DNA of 64,000 nt from UBA1426 sp050953365 (GTDB taxonomy: Bacteria; Bacillota; Clostridia; Peptostreptococcales; Anaerovoracaceae), in NCBI GenBank assembly GCA_050953365.1, contig JBMNMN010000002.1:186001-250000 (forward strand). The letters run 5' to 3'. The notes beneath the pieces were generated by a model. It was given only the letters and a program-made list of their open reading frames with translations, searched no databases and was not told where the DNA came from. Shown here piece after piece: positions 1-7,562 of the stretch (position 1 is its first letter; each line of letters begins with the position of its first letter). A program made the translations under genes and the position numbers.

Positions 1-474
1 ATGAAGGTTATCGACCCGGAATTTGCATTTTATGGCCCCATGGGCTATGATACGGGAAACATTGTTGCAAACCTCATGTTCGCTTGGGCAAATGCGGATG
101 CTTATGAAGTCTCCAAGCAGAAGCAATGGTTGGAAGAGACCATCGTAGCGGTTGTGGATCTTTTCGTGGAAAAATACAATGCGCTTTATGATGAAAACGT
201 GACAGAGGTTACTGCCCGCTACAAAGGATTTAAAGAGTATTACCTCAGCCGGATTCTGAGCGATACTGCCGGAGTGGCGGGACTGGAAGGATCCAGGCGC
301 ATCATCGGCATAGCTCAAGTAAAGGACATTACCACAATAGAAGACGAAGCAAAGAGAATCAGGGCGGAAAGAATTTGCCTGACGGCGGCTAAGGAATTTA
401 TAATGAATAGGGATAATTTCAAGACCGGCAAAGACTTCCTGAATGTAATCCTCAAGGCTGCCGGGCAATACTGA
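1..474 (+). CDS. mtnK: 5-methylthioribose kinase, C-terminal part (5' end outside window)
   Basis: The last 157 residues match the C-terminal lobe of MtnK, which phosphorylates 5-methylthioribose to 5-methylthioribose-1-phosphate in the methionine salvage pathway (cytosolic, APH-like kinase fold). The segment IDPEFAFYGPMGYD carries the D-x-E metal-binding pair of this kinase family. The family is normally about 400 residues, so the N-terminal ATP-binding lobe and the catalytic Asp lie upstream of the window; the ATG at base 1 is internal by chance. The stop is 15 bases before mtnA, whose product uses the MtnK product, so the two are almost certainly cotranscribed. Confidence 0.88.
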   Translation: MKVIDPEFAFYGPMGYDTGNIVANLMFAWANADAYEVSKQKQWLEETIVAVVDLFVEKYNALYDENVTEVTARYKGFKEYYLSRILSDTAGVAGLEGSRRIIGIAQVKDITTIEDEAKRIRAERICLTAAKEFIMNRDNFKTGKDFLNVILKAAGQY

Positions 475-489
475 GAAAAGGAGGTTGCC

Positions 490-1551
490 ATGCCATTTAA
501 AGTTTTAGATATTATGCCTGTAAGGCTGGATGACGACAAGAGCGAACTCATATTGTTGGACCAGACCCTGTTGCCGGGGGAAACCAAATACCTTCATTTA
601 ACTACTATAGAGAGTATTTGGGAAGCCATATACAAGCTGCAGGTCAGAGGCGCTCCGGCTATCGGCATCACCGGAGGCTATGGAGTATATCTGGCGGTTA
701 AGCATAGCAGTGCAGAAAGCTTCGATGATTTTTACGCGGAATTCAAAAAAGCAAAGGACTATTTGGGCTCTTCAAGACCCACGGCGGTAAATCTGTTCTG
801 GGCTCTTGACAGGATGGAGCGGTGTGTACTGGCCAATAAAGATAAGAGCATTTCGGATATAAAAAGCGCTTTGCTGGCGGAGGCCCACCTTATCCGGGAA
901 GAAGACGAGAAGGTCTGCCGCAGCATAGGCGAGCATGCGCTGACGCTCTTAAAGCCGGGGATGGGTATACTGACCCACTGCAATGCGGGTACCATAGCCA
1001 CGGCCAAATACGGGACGGCTCTTGCGCCCATCTATCTGGGCCATGAGAGAGGTTACGATTTCAAGGTATTTGCCGATGAAACAAGACCTTTGCTTCAGGG
1101 CGCCAGGCTCACCGCCTGGGAGCTTATGGAGGCCGGCGTGGATGTAACTCTCATTTGCGACAACATGGCTTCCATCGTCATGAAAAACGGTTGGATTGAT
1201 GCGGTGGTCGTAGGCTGTGACCGGGTCGCCGCAAACGGCGATGCCGCAAACAAAATCGGCACATCCGGAGTAGCCATTCTTGCAAAGGAATACGGCATCC
1301 CCTTCTACGTGCATGCGCCTTTATCCACAATTGATATGAATACGAAAACGGGAAAGGATATTCATATTGAGCTGAGACCCGGTGAAGAGATATACAAGGC
1401 CTGGTACGCAAAGCCCATGGCGCCGGAAGGCGTTAAGACCTACAATCCCGCCTTCGATGTAACCGATGCCAAGTATATTACGGCTATCATTACGGAAAAG
1501 GGTATAGTGTATCCTCCCTACGCGGAAGGCCTTGCAAAGCTGTTTGAATAG
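490..1551 (+). CDS. mtnA: S-methyl-5-thioribose-1-phosphate isomerase
   Basis: MtnA isomerises 5-methylthioribose-1-phosphate to 5-methylthioribulose-1-phosphate in methionine salvage. The protein is full length (353 residues). Visible family signatures are RGAPAIGITGGYG near residue 52, THCNAGTIAT with the catalytic Cys at about 164, the DETRPLLQGARLTAWEL block, and VGCDRVAANGDAANKIGT with the catalytic Asp at about 244. It has a strong AAAGGAGG ribosome binding site five bases before ATG and follows mtnK directly. The related eIF2B alpha and ribose-1,5-bisphosphate isomerase families share the fold, but the Cys/Asp motifs and the mtnK neighbour favour MtnA. A terminator follows. Confidence 0.95.
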   Translation: MPFKVLDIMPVRLDDDKSELILLDQTLLPGETKYLHLTTIESIWEAIYKLQVRGAPAIGITGGYGVYLAVKHSSAESFDDFYAEFKKAKDYLGSSRPTAVNLFWALDRMERCVLANKDKSISDIKSALLAEAHLIREEDEKVCRSIGEHALTLLKPGMGILTHCNAGTIATAKYGTALAPIYLGHERGYDFKVFADETRPLLQGARLTAWELMEAGVDVTLICDNMASIVMKNGWIDAVVVGCDRVAANGDAANKIGTSGVAILAKEYGIPFYVHAPLSTIDMNTKTGKDIHIELRPGEEIYKAWYAKPMAPEGVKTYNPAFDVTDAKYITAIITEKGIVYPPYAEGLAKLFE

Positions 1552-1590
1552 GCTCGCCGAGTAATCTGAAATATTCTCCTCTATAAAAAA

Positions 1591-1637
1591 AAGTGCTGTT
1601 ACCCCGGTTCGCCGGGAAGAAGACGGCACTTTTTTTC
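1591..1637 (+). terminator. Rho-independent terminator of mtnKA
   Basis: A GC-rich stem (outer AAGTGC with GCACTT, inner CCCGG-TTCG-CCGGG) is followed by a run of seven T. It lies 40 bases after the mtnA stop and ends the methionine salvage operon. Confidence 0.85.
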
Positions 1638-1688
1638 TTGACAATACATAGATAATCAATGTATTCTATACTTAGATGTTCTATGTAT
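1638..1688 (+). promoter_or_regulatory. Promoter and PadR-type operator of the padR operon
   Basis: TTGACA (1638-1643) is followed after 18 bases by TATTCT (1662-1667). Over the spacer and -10 box lies ATACAT-N9-ATGTAT (1644-1664), and a further ATGTTCTATGTAT follows at 1676-1688. PadR proteins typically bind ATGT/ACAT dyads, so the site fits autoregulation of the adjacent padR gene. The operator assignment is inference from symmetry and position. Confidence 0.6.
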
Positions 1689-1721
1689 GGTTTTCTATAA
1701 ATGTTCTGGAGGTAAAGATAA

Positions 1722-2063
1722 ATGGCAATAAACAAAGGGCTTATTGGAGGAAGTACACCGCTTTTGTTGCTTTCTCTACTGGAGAGTCAGGACTGTTACG
1801 GTTATGAGATCATCAAAATCTTAGAGGGGCGATCAGATAACATCTTTTCATTTAAAGAAGGGACACTGTATCCGGTGCTGCACAAGTTGGAAAACGACGG
1901 ATATATCCGTTCCTATTATAAAGAGAAAGATGGGCGGCAACGGAGATATTACACCGTAACGGACAGGGGGATAAAGCAGTTGGCAGAAGAAAAAGAACAG
2001 TGGAAACGGTTTTCCTTCGCAGTTAATAAAGTGATCGGCGGTGAAGCAAATGCCATCGCCTGA
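1722..2063 (+). CDS. PadR family transcriptional regulator
   Basis: A 113-residue winged-helix repressor of the PadR family. The N-terminal core TPLLLLSLLESQDCYGYEI, the FKEGTLYPVLHKLENDGYI recognition helix and turn, and the RRYYTVTDRG wing strand are characteristic. PadR proteins are dimeric repressors that often control genes directly downstream, usually membrane or transport functions. A GGAGG site stands nine bases before ATG. The next gene starts inside its 3' end (23-base overlap from GTG 2041), a common arrangement in which PadR is followed by a DUF1700 or permease-prefix protein. The upstream ATACAT/ATGTAT dyad suggests autoregulation. Confidence 0.92.
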   Translation: MAINKGLIGGSTPLLLLSLLESQDCYGYEIIKILEGRSDNIFSFKEGTLYPVLHKLENDGYIRSYYKEKDGRQRRYYTVTDRGIKQLAEEKEQWKRFSFAVNKVIGGEANAIA

Positions 2064-2820
2064 AACCCGTGAATTCAGCGGCGAGGCACGGCAGGCGCCT
2101 TCGCCGGCAGTCAAGGAGTTTATCAACAAGGTTGTTAAGAGAGTGCACTTTTTCCCCGATCGACATGATATAGAATTAGAGCTGGCGGCTCATATTGAGG
2201 ACAGCATACTTTTTTTACAGGAAGAAGGCGGACTTTCTCAGGAAGAGGCGGAAAAAGCAGCTTTGGAGCGCATGGGAGATGCGGTTGAAATCGGCATTGC
2301 CCTGAACCGTCAACACAATCCGGTTTTAGGATATATATGGTATTTCAGCAGGATTATCGCGGTTTTGCTCTGCATCATCGTGATCTTTCAATCGATACCC
2401 ATGCTGCTTGTGAGCGGCTGGGCCATCCTGTTCGATCACCCCATCCGGGATATCCCCAAGGAATCCATTGTACGCCATGTTAAGCCCAACGAGCTCATAA
2501 AGCTGGATAGCAGGCGCATTCGCATTACCGATGTGATACAGACGGAGGATGGAAACCTGCATGTGCTTTATTCCAGTTATAATCTAAGCTTTTCAGGCCT
2601 TCACGGCTGGTCCTCCAGCGGACTTGGGATATTTAAAGATGAGGACGGCGAAACTTATTTTAATGGAGGCGGGCGCAGCTCTGCCGGTATTTACAGCCGC
2701 GCCAGGCGATCTCTGGACAACTTCCCTTTTGAAAAGGAGAAATTGATAATTGAAAGGGATTACGCAGGACGCTACTACAAGGTAGAGATCCCCTTGGGGG
2801 AGGTGGCACACAATGACTAG
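2041..2820 (+). CDS. PadR-associated membrane protein with permease-prefix-like N-terminus
   Basis: 259 residues from GTG 2041 (an ATG at 2050 is the alternative start). Residues about 25-95 form a helical segment (VKEFINKVVKRVHFFPDRHDI and AEKAALERMGDAVEIGIALN) resembling the permease prefix domain 1 / DUF1700-type region often encoded after PadR regulators. One or two membrane segments follow (about residues 97-135, IIAVLLCIIVIFQSIPMLLV). The C-terminal 120 residues look extracytoplasmic, with no motif I recognise. It overlaps padR upstream and the next gene by eight bases downstream, so the three genes form one translationally coupled unit. The function is unknown; a PadR-controlled envelope or sensor role is inference. 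Confidence 0.7.
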   Translation: MKQMPSPETREFSGEARQAPSPAVKEFINKVVKRVHFFPDRHDIELELAAHIEDSILFLQEEGGLSQEEAEKAALERMGDAVEIGIALNRQHNPVLGYIWYFSRIIAVLLCIIVIFQSIPMLLVSGWAILFDHPIRDIPKESIVRHVKPNELIKLDSRRIRITDVIQTEDGNLHVLYSSYNLSFSGLHGWSSSGLGIFKDEDGETYFNGGGRSSAGIYSRARRSLDNFPFEKEKLIIERDYAGRYYKVEIPLGEVAHND

Positions 2821-3370
2821 ACTGAAAAAGACCATTCGGAACCTGTTGCTTATCGCCGTACTGCTGTTTCTGTTCATGAAACTCAACGGGCTGTATTTTT
2901 CACCGGTGGAAGCCCTCCATACTTCAGAACGGGATCTGCATTATGGCCCGTCGGAAATCGTTCACAGTTTTGATCATGGAAACAGCCGGTACTTTCTCAC
3001 CCGTTATCAGGACATGATTTCATGTTCGCCCATAGACCGGTTTCTGGGTGTGTTCTGGCGTTACGGAGCAGGTCATGGAATTGAGATTAAAAAAGAGAGG
3101 CCCCTTTTTACATCATATCAATCAAATGAAGAGGAATGGTTGGTTTTCGGTATCCGCAACGATCCCTCCATCGTTCGAGTAGAGATAGAAGTAAAAAATG
3201 CAGAAGGAGAAACAGAGATTTACAGCAGCGATACGTTCTATGAAGACATGTTTTATATCATGTGGGAAGGGGAGAATGATAACGACGTATTGTTAAGCGA
3301 AATATTCGTTGGGCTGAAAGCCTATGATGACAGAGGTATAATTGTTTACGATTCAGACTTTCCAATTTAA
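2813..3370 (+). CDS. Hypothetical membrane-anchored protein
   Basis: 185 residues with one N-terminal membrane anchor (NLLLIAVLLFLFMKLNGLYF, residues about 10-29) and an extracytoplasmic soluble part. No catalytic motif was recognised. It starts at ATG 2813 inside the end of the preceding gene behind a GGGGGAGG-like site, so it is the third gene of the padR operon. No clear terminator follows. Family unknown; likely works with the preceding membrane protein. Confidence 0.65.
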   Translation: MTRLKKTIRNLLLIAVLLFLFMKLNGLYFSPVEALHTSERDLHYGPSEIVHSFDHGNSRYFLTRYQDMISCSPIDRFLGVFWRYGAGHGIEIKKERPLFTSYQSNEEEWLVFGIRNDPSIVRVEIEVKNAEGETEIYSSDTFYEDMFYIMWEGENDNDVLLSEIFVGLKAYDDRGIIVYDSDFPI

Positions 3371-3476
3371 TAGATAATGGTCCCACGGGGGCAAACCCTT
3401 CGGGTGGAAAAACATCAAGGGATTCGTTTCTGTGGCTGCTCCTGCATCTGGAGGAATATATCTTCTTTAATGTATA

Positions 3477-4373
3477 TCAGAGCCGGCTTCCCTGAAAACT
3501 GCCGCGGCGTTTGAATTCCATCTGAATGCTGTTTAGTACCGACCGTTTATTGAGGCTCCAGCGAGGCGCAAAGAGTCCTTTTACATGAGGATCACCGGTT
3601 ATGCGATGAACGGTGATCTCCGGAGGCAGAATTTCGATAGCATCAATAAGCAGGTTGATATATGCATCCTTTTCCAAAACCTGCACATGTTCGGGATAAT
3701 ATTCCGCTATTTTAGTCCCTTCTATAATATACAGCTGATGAAATTTCACTCCGAAGGGTTTTTTATTCGCCACATAATGTACCGACTCCATCATGTCTGA
3801 GCGGGACTCCCCCGGAAGGCCCAAAATCAGATGGACAACGGAGCGGATTCCGGCCTCATTCAGCTTACTCATTGCTTCATCAAAAACCTGCAGCGGATAG
3901 CCGCGGTTTATAAACGATGCGGTTGCGTCATGGATGGTCTGCAGTCCCAGTTCCACCCACAGGAAAGTCCTTTGATTTAATTCTTTCAGGACCTCCATTA
4001 CTTCATCGGGCAAACAATCAGGCCTGGTTGCCACTGCCAGTCCTACCACATCTGGACAGGCTAAGGCTTCTTCGTATTTTTGCCGAAGAAGGATGGCCGG
4101 CGCATAGGTATTGGAATAGCTTTGGAAATAGGCAATATATTTACTTTCGGGCCATTTCCTTGCCAATTGTTTTACCTGATCGGCCATATCACCTGCAGAG
4201 TATCCGCTTCCGCCGGCTGAACAGTAGATGCATCCTCCGACCCCCTTTGTGCCGTCCCGGTTTGGACAGGTAAATCCGCCGTCTACGGACGGTTTCGCAA
4301 TACGGCAACCGAAGTGCTTTTTCAGATAAGGCCCAATGGCGTTGTAATGTATACTGCCAAATGGTGAATTCAT
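3477..4373 (-). CDS. YhcC-like radical SAM protein (TIGR01212 type)
   Basis: 298 residues. The 4Fe-4S ligands are arranged as Cys36-X11-Cys48-X2-Cys51 (CPNRDGTKGVGGCIYC), the widely spaced variant typical of the YhcC/TIGR01212 branch, which is related to Elp3-type enzymes. Further radical SAM features are AVATRPDCLPDEVMEVL, WVELGLQTIHDAT and HLILGLPGESRSDMMESVHY. The substrate of this family is not established to my knowledge; a role in tRNA or sulphur chemistry would be a guess. The gene stands alone between the padR operon and the repeat-containing gap, transcribed leftward. Confidence 0.88.
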   Translation of the reverse strand: MNSPFGSIHYNAIGPYLKKHFGCRIAKPSVDGGFTCPNRDGTKGVGGCIYCSAGGSGYSAGDMADQVKQLARKWPESKYIAYFQSYSNTYAPAILLRQKYEEALACPDVVGLAVATRPDCLPDEVMEVLKELNQRTFLWVELGLQTIHDATASFINRGYPLQVFDEAMSKLNEAGIRSVVHLILGLPGESRSDMMESVHYVANKKPFGVKFHQLYIIEGTKIAEYYPEHVQVLEKDAYINLLIDAIEILPPEITVHRITGDPHVKGLFAPRWSLNKRSVLNSIQMEFKRRGSFQGSRL

Positions 4374-4410
4374 TAAGATGCTTATACCTCTCCGGATTGT
4401 TAATTTAATG

Positions 4411-4434
4411 CAATGCTTTCCTGTTAAAGCATTG
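4411..4434. repeat. Perfect short hairpin, 9-bp stem
   Basis: CAATGCTTT and AAAGCATTG form a perfect 9-bp stem with a six-base loop, followed on the + strand by TTTTCTTATT. Two related words, CAATACTTTCTT, follow at 4449 and 4468. No gene on the + strand lies directly upstream, so it is not an obvious terminator; it may lie in the untranslated leader of the leftward radical SAM gene. Confidence 0.5.
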
Positions 4435-4535
4435 TTTTCTTATTAGTTCAATACTTTCTTGCTAGCGCAATACTTTCTTACCAATCAATATACATATTTT
4501 AACCTCATGCGAAGGTTTTGTCTAATCGGATAAAA

Positions 4536-4810
4536 ATAGGTCTACGAGCATCAAATACAATTTTGATTAGGCCTATTTTCGGCTACCAGGAGCTAAGTTT
4601 ATAGCCTCAAAGGTTGTAATATAGGTATAAAATCGGTTTGCCGGCTGTGATGTGACCTATTATTCTTGATTTTATAGCCCTAAATGCATTTGGATTGACT
4701 TGATTTAAACCTATTTCTAACGGCAGAAGGCGAAATTTAAGCTATAATTTGCAGTTTATAGGTCTAATACCGCTGAGGAAACTATGGATTGACCCTATTT
4801 CCTATTCTAT
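4536..4810. repeat. Degenerate copies of the 137-bp AATAGGT repeat family
   Basis: Non-coding. ATAGGT words at 4536, 4621 and 4758 head partial or complete units; the last two are exactly 137 bases apart, the same period as the tandem array at 32465-33005. Shared landmarks in the same order are ATAGGTCTAATA, ACCTATTATT, TTGATTTTATAG, GATTTAAACCTATTTC and ATAGCCTC. Arms ATAGGT/ACCTAT can pair as nested stems. The copies here are clearly more diverged than those at 32.5 kb. The 4374-4860 gap holds no credible gene. Confidence 0.75.
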
Positions 4811-4895
4811 TTCCATATAAATATAATGGATTGCATGAGGTAGTTGCCGGCAAAACGCAACAACAATTAAACATCTTCCATTTAGCATAATTTTC

Positions 4896-4924
4896 TTGCA
4901 ATTCATAAACTACTGTGGTATAAA
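4896..4924 (+). promoter_or_regulatory. Promoter of the aromatic amino acid operon leader
   Basis: TTGCAA (4896-4901), a 17-base spacer, then TATAAA (4919-4924). It is the best sigma-A-type match upstream of the leader peptide, giving a predicted transcript start near 4931 and a leader RNA of roughly 240 bases ending in the attenuator. Confidence 0.6.
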
Positions 4925-4977
4925 AGATAAAAAGTCATAAGAAGTCATAAAAAATCACAATAGAAGGATTTAGGGTA

Positions 4978-5103
4978 ATGAAGAATACGTTTGACGTTGC
5001 AAATTATAATGCCTACTTTTTTAACTTTTTCCGGAGCTTTAATTTTAGCTTTGGCTACTTTTGGTATTATAATAGAAGCAACAAAGCGTATGAGCTATCC
5101 TAA
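4978..5103 (+). CDS. Aromatic leader peptide (41 residues) for attenuation of the aro operon
   Basis: A short ORF of 41 codons from ATG 4978 to TAA 5101-5103, preceded by AGAAGGA. Of 41 residues 16 are aromatic: nine Phe, six Tyr and one Trp, concentrated in residues 13-31 (YFFNFFRSFNFSFGYFWYY). It lies between a promoter (4896-4924) and a Rho-independent terminator (5136-5167) directly upstream of aroB, first gene of an operon making chorismate, prephenate and phenylpyruvate. This is the layout of ribosome-mediated attenuation: stalling at Phe/Tyr/Trp codons when charged tRNAs are scarce would prevent terminator formation. The composition and position are seen; the mechanism is inferred. A clean antiterminator partner was not identified by eye. 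Confidence 0.82.
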   Translation: MKNTFDVANYNAYFFNFFRSFNFSFGYFWYYNRSNKAYELS

Positions 5104-5135
5104 CTGCTGTATCAGGTAACGAAAGTATATCTTTA

Positions 5136-5167
5136 GAGAGGTTCATCGCGAGAACCTCTCTTTTTTT
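5136..5167 (+). terminator. Attenuator terminator before aroB
   Basis: GAGAGGTTC and GAACCTCTC form a perfect 9-bp stem with a seven-base loop, followed by TTTTTTT. It begins 32 bases after the leader peptide stop and ends 23 bases before the aroB ATG. No gene other than the leader peptide precedes it, so it most likely acts as the regulated terminator of the aro operon. Confidence 0.85.
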
Positions 5168-5190
5168 AAGATTTGAAAGGAGCCTGTAGC

Positions 5191-6273
5191 ATGGCTGAAA
5201 TAGAAGTAAAACTGCCGAGTGCGTCATACAAAATACTGATAGAGTCCGGGTCTCTGGACCGATGCGGGGAACGGATCCGCTCCGTATCCTCCGCAAAACA
5301 GGCCGTGGTCATTACCGATAAAACGGTATGGGGCTTTTACGGCGCTCGGATGGAAGCTGCATTAATTGATTCCGGTTTCTTCGTGAATACCGTTAAGATA
5401 GAGCCCGGTGAAGGGAGCAAAACCATCGAGAGCTTTGCGAAAGTATGCGGACAGCTTGCCGATTTGCACGTACTGCGCGACCACCTTATCATCGCCTTTG
5501 GGGGCGGTGTGGTAGGAGATCTGGCCGGTTTTACCGCTGCGGTGTATATGAGGGGATTGCCCTATGTACAAGTTCCCACAACCCTTTTGGCGCAAGTAGA
5601 TTCTTCAATTGGTGGTAAAACGGCTATCGATCTTCCCCAAGGGAAAAATCTGCTGGGAGCTTTTCATCAACCGCTTTTAGTCATTACGGATCCGGCGCTT
5701 TTGAACACATTGGATAAAAAGCAATTGTCGGAAGGTATGGCGGAGGTTATAAAATACGGCGCCATTTCCGACAAGAGCCTTTTTCATAAGCTGGAGGAAT
5801 ATGGCGGGATGGATCAGGTCCTTCCTCATATGGAAGAAATAGTATACAGATGTTGTGACCGGAAGCGGATTTTCGTGGAGCGGGATGAGCGGGACAGCGG
5901 TGAAAGAAGAAAACTCAACTTTGGGCACAGCTTCGGTCATGCTATCGAAAGAATGGGTGAATACCGGACTCACACTCACGGAGAAGCAGTAGCCATAGGC
6001 ATGTGCATAGCTGCAAGAGCCGGCGAAATACTCGGCTTAACTCCCCATGGCACAGAAGAAAGAATAAAACGACTCACCAAGGCTTACGGTTTGACATCGG
6101 AAATACAGACGGATTATAAAAAGCTGATCCGTCATATGTCAATCGATAAGAAGAATGATCGAAAAGGGTTTAATTTGGTCCTGCTGAAAGAAATCGGTGA
6201 AAGCCTGATTCATACCGTTGCGGAGCAAGAATTGGAAAGCGTACTTGGAGATATATTGGAGTCGGTATTATGA
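5191..6273 (+). CDS. aroB: 3-Dehydroquinate synthase
   Basis: 360 residues from ATG 5191, chosen because AAAGGAG lies directly upstream; an in-frame TTG at 5173 lacks such a site. AroB converts DAHP to 3-dehydroquinate, the second shikimate pathway step, using NAD and a divalent metal. Seen: GGGVVGDLAGFTAAVYMRG (nucleotide binding), QVDSSIGGKTAID, GMAEVIKYGAI with the metal-binding Glu, NFGHSFGHAIE and HTHGEAVAIGM with the metal-binding His residues. It is the first gene of the aro operon, downstream of the attenuator. A second, incomplete aroB lies at the right edge of the window. Confidence 0.96.
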   Translation: MAEIEVKLPSASYKILIESGSLDRCGERIRSVSSAKQAVVITDKTVWGFYGARMEAALIDSGFFVNTVKIEPGEGSKTIESFAKVCGQLADLHVLRDHLIIAFGGGVVGDLAGFTAAVYMRGLPYVQVPTTLLAQVDSSIGGKTAIDLPQGKNLLGAFHQPLLVITDPALLNTLDKKQLSEGMAEVIKYGAISDKSLFHKLEEYGGMDQVLPHMEEIVYRCCDRKRIFVERDERDSGERRKLNFGHSFGHAIERMGEYRTHTHGEAVAIGMCIAARAGEILGLTPHGTEERIKRLTKAYGLTSEIQTDYKKLIRHMSIDKKNDRKGFNLVLLKEIGESLIHTVAEQELESVLGDILESVL

Positions 6274-7562
6274 GCATAAGAGAGACAGATGCAATGGAGA
6301 TAAACTGCATTCCAAAGGGCACCGTCCATCTGCCCCCTTCTAAAAGTCTTACCCATAGAGCGCTGATCTGTGGCGCTTTGGCAGGAAAAGGCGCGCTAAT
6401 TAAAAATTTGGGGCGATATGGGGAAGATGTGGCCGCTACTCTGGCCTGCCTTACGGATATGGGACTAAAATATCGGCAGGACGGAGACAGTTTGACGGTT
6501 CAACGGGGAATCGGAGTAACAAAAGGAATTGATATTAAGGATGGGACGGTGCTGGATTGCGGGGAATCCGGCTCCACCCTGCGTTTCCTGATACCCTTCG
6601 CGCTGCTATCGGGTGTCTCCGTTGTCATGACGGGAAGAGGAAGGCTATTGCAGCGTCCTCTGAAGAGTTATTTGGATGCCCTTGCTGTCAACGGAGGAAA
6701 GTCCTGCTTGGAAGAGCAGCGCCTTCGCCTGCAGGGACCCTTGCGACCTGGAATCTATGAACTGCCCGGGAATGTGAGTTCCCAGTTTGTATCCGGACTG
6801 TTAATGGCCTTGCCTTTGCTGGGTGAGTCCAGTGAAATTCGACTGACGACCGGGCTGGAGTCCAAGCCTTACGTTGATATGACCATAGACGTTATGAAAC
6901 ATTTTGGGGTGCATGTAGAGAACCTAAACAACCGGATATTTCGGATTGCCGGAGGTCAATCCTATACGCCCTTCACATATGAGATTGAAGGAGACTACTC
7001 CGCCGGAGCCTATTTTCTCGTGGCGGGGGCCCTGGGTTGCGACGTGAGGTGCATGGGCCTAAAACAGGATTCCCTCCAGGGGGATGCAAAAATCCTCAAT
7101 TTTATCCGCAGTTGTGGGGGAGAGATACTGTGGGATGATGACGGCACGCTGCGCGCGCGAGCCACACAGCTGCATGGCATTACAGCGGATATCAGCCAGT
7201 GCCCGGATCTGGCGCCTCCTCTTGCGGTATTGATGTGTTTCAGCAAAGGAGAAAGTAAATTGGAAGGGGCCGGTCGGCTGCGTATGAAGGAAAGCGATCG
7301 GCTGAGGTCTATAACACAGGCATTGAATGTACTTGGAGCCGGTATTGAAGAGGGTGAGGACCATCTGCGTATAATGGGTGTTGATGCATTGAACGGAGGG
7401 ATAGTAGACCCGCACAACGATCATAGAATTGCCATGGCGGCTGCTTTGGCCTCCATAAAAAGCCGCGGAAAGGTTACTGTCTTGGATCCTTGGTGTGTGC
7501 ATAAATCCTATCCTGATTTCTGGAAGGACTTTTGCCGCCAAGAAAAGGAGGAAAGCGTATGA
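6270..7562 (+). CDS. aroA: 3-Phosphoshikimate 1-carboxyvinyltransferase (EPSP synthase)
   Basis: 430 residues. AroA joins phosphoenolpyruvate to shikimate-3-phosphate. Family blocks are present: LPPSKSLTHRALICGAL (substrate-binding Lys and Ser), CGESGSTLRFLIPFALL, SSQFVSGLLMALPL, GDYSAGAYFL, and RLRMKESDRLRSI with the conserved KESDR loop. The ATG overlaps the aroB stop by four bases (ATGA), indicating translational coupling. It is followed by aroC with the same kind of overlap. Confidence 0.96.
   Translation: MSIRETDAMEINCIPKGTVHLPPSKSLTHRALICGALAGKGALIKNLGRYGEDVAATLACLTDMGLKYRQDGDSLTVQRGIGVTKGIDIKDGTVLDCGESGSTLRFLIPFALLSGVSVVMTGRGRLLQRPLKSYLDALAVNGGKSCLEEQRLRLQGPLRPGIYELPGNVSSQFVSGLLMALPLLGESSEIRLTTGLESKPYVDMTIDVMKHFGVHVENLNNRIFRIAGGQSYTPFTYEIEGDYSAGAYFLVAGALGCDVRCMGLKQDSLQGDAKILNFIRSCGGEILWDDDGTLRARATQLHGITADISQCPDLAPPLAVLMCFSKGESKLEGAGRLRMKESDRLRSITQALNVLGAGIEEGEDHLRIMGVDALNGGIVDPHNDHRIAMAAALASIKSRGKVTVLDPWCVHKSYPDFWKDFCRQEKEESV

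Noticed and set aside
5090..5121. Nine-codon frame MSYPNCCIR as the aro leader peptide
   Set aside because: It lacks a ribosome binding site and has one aromatic codon; the 41-codon frame from 4978 fits far better.
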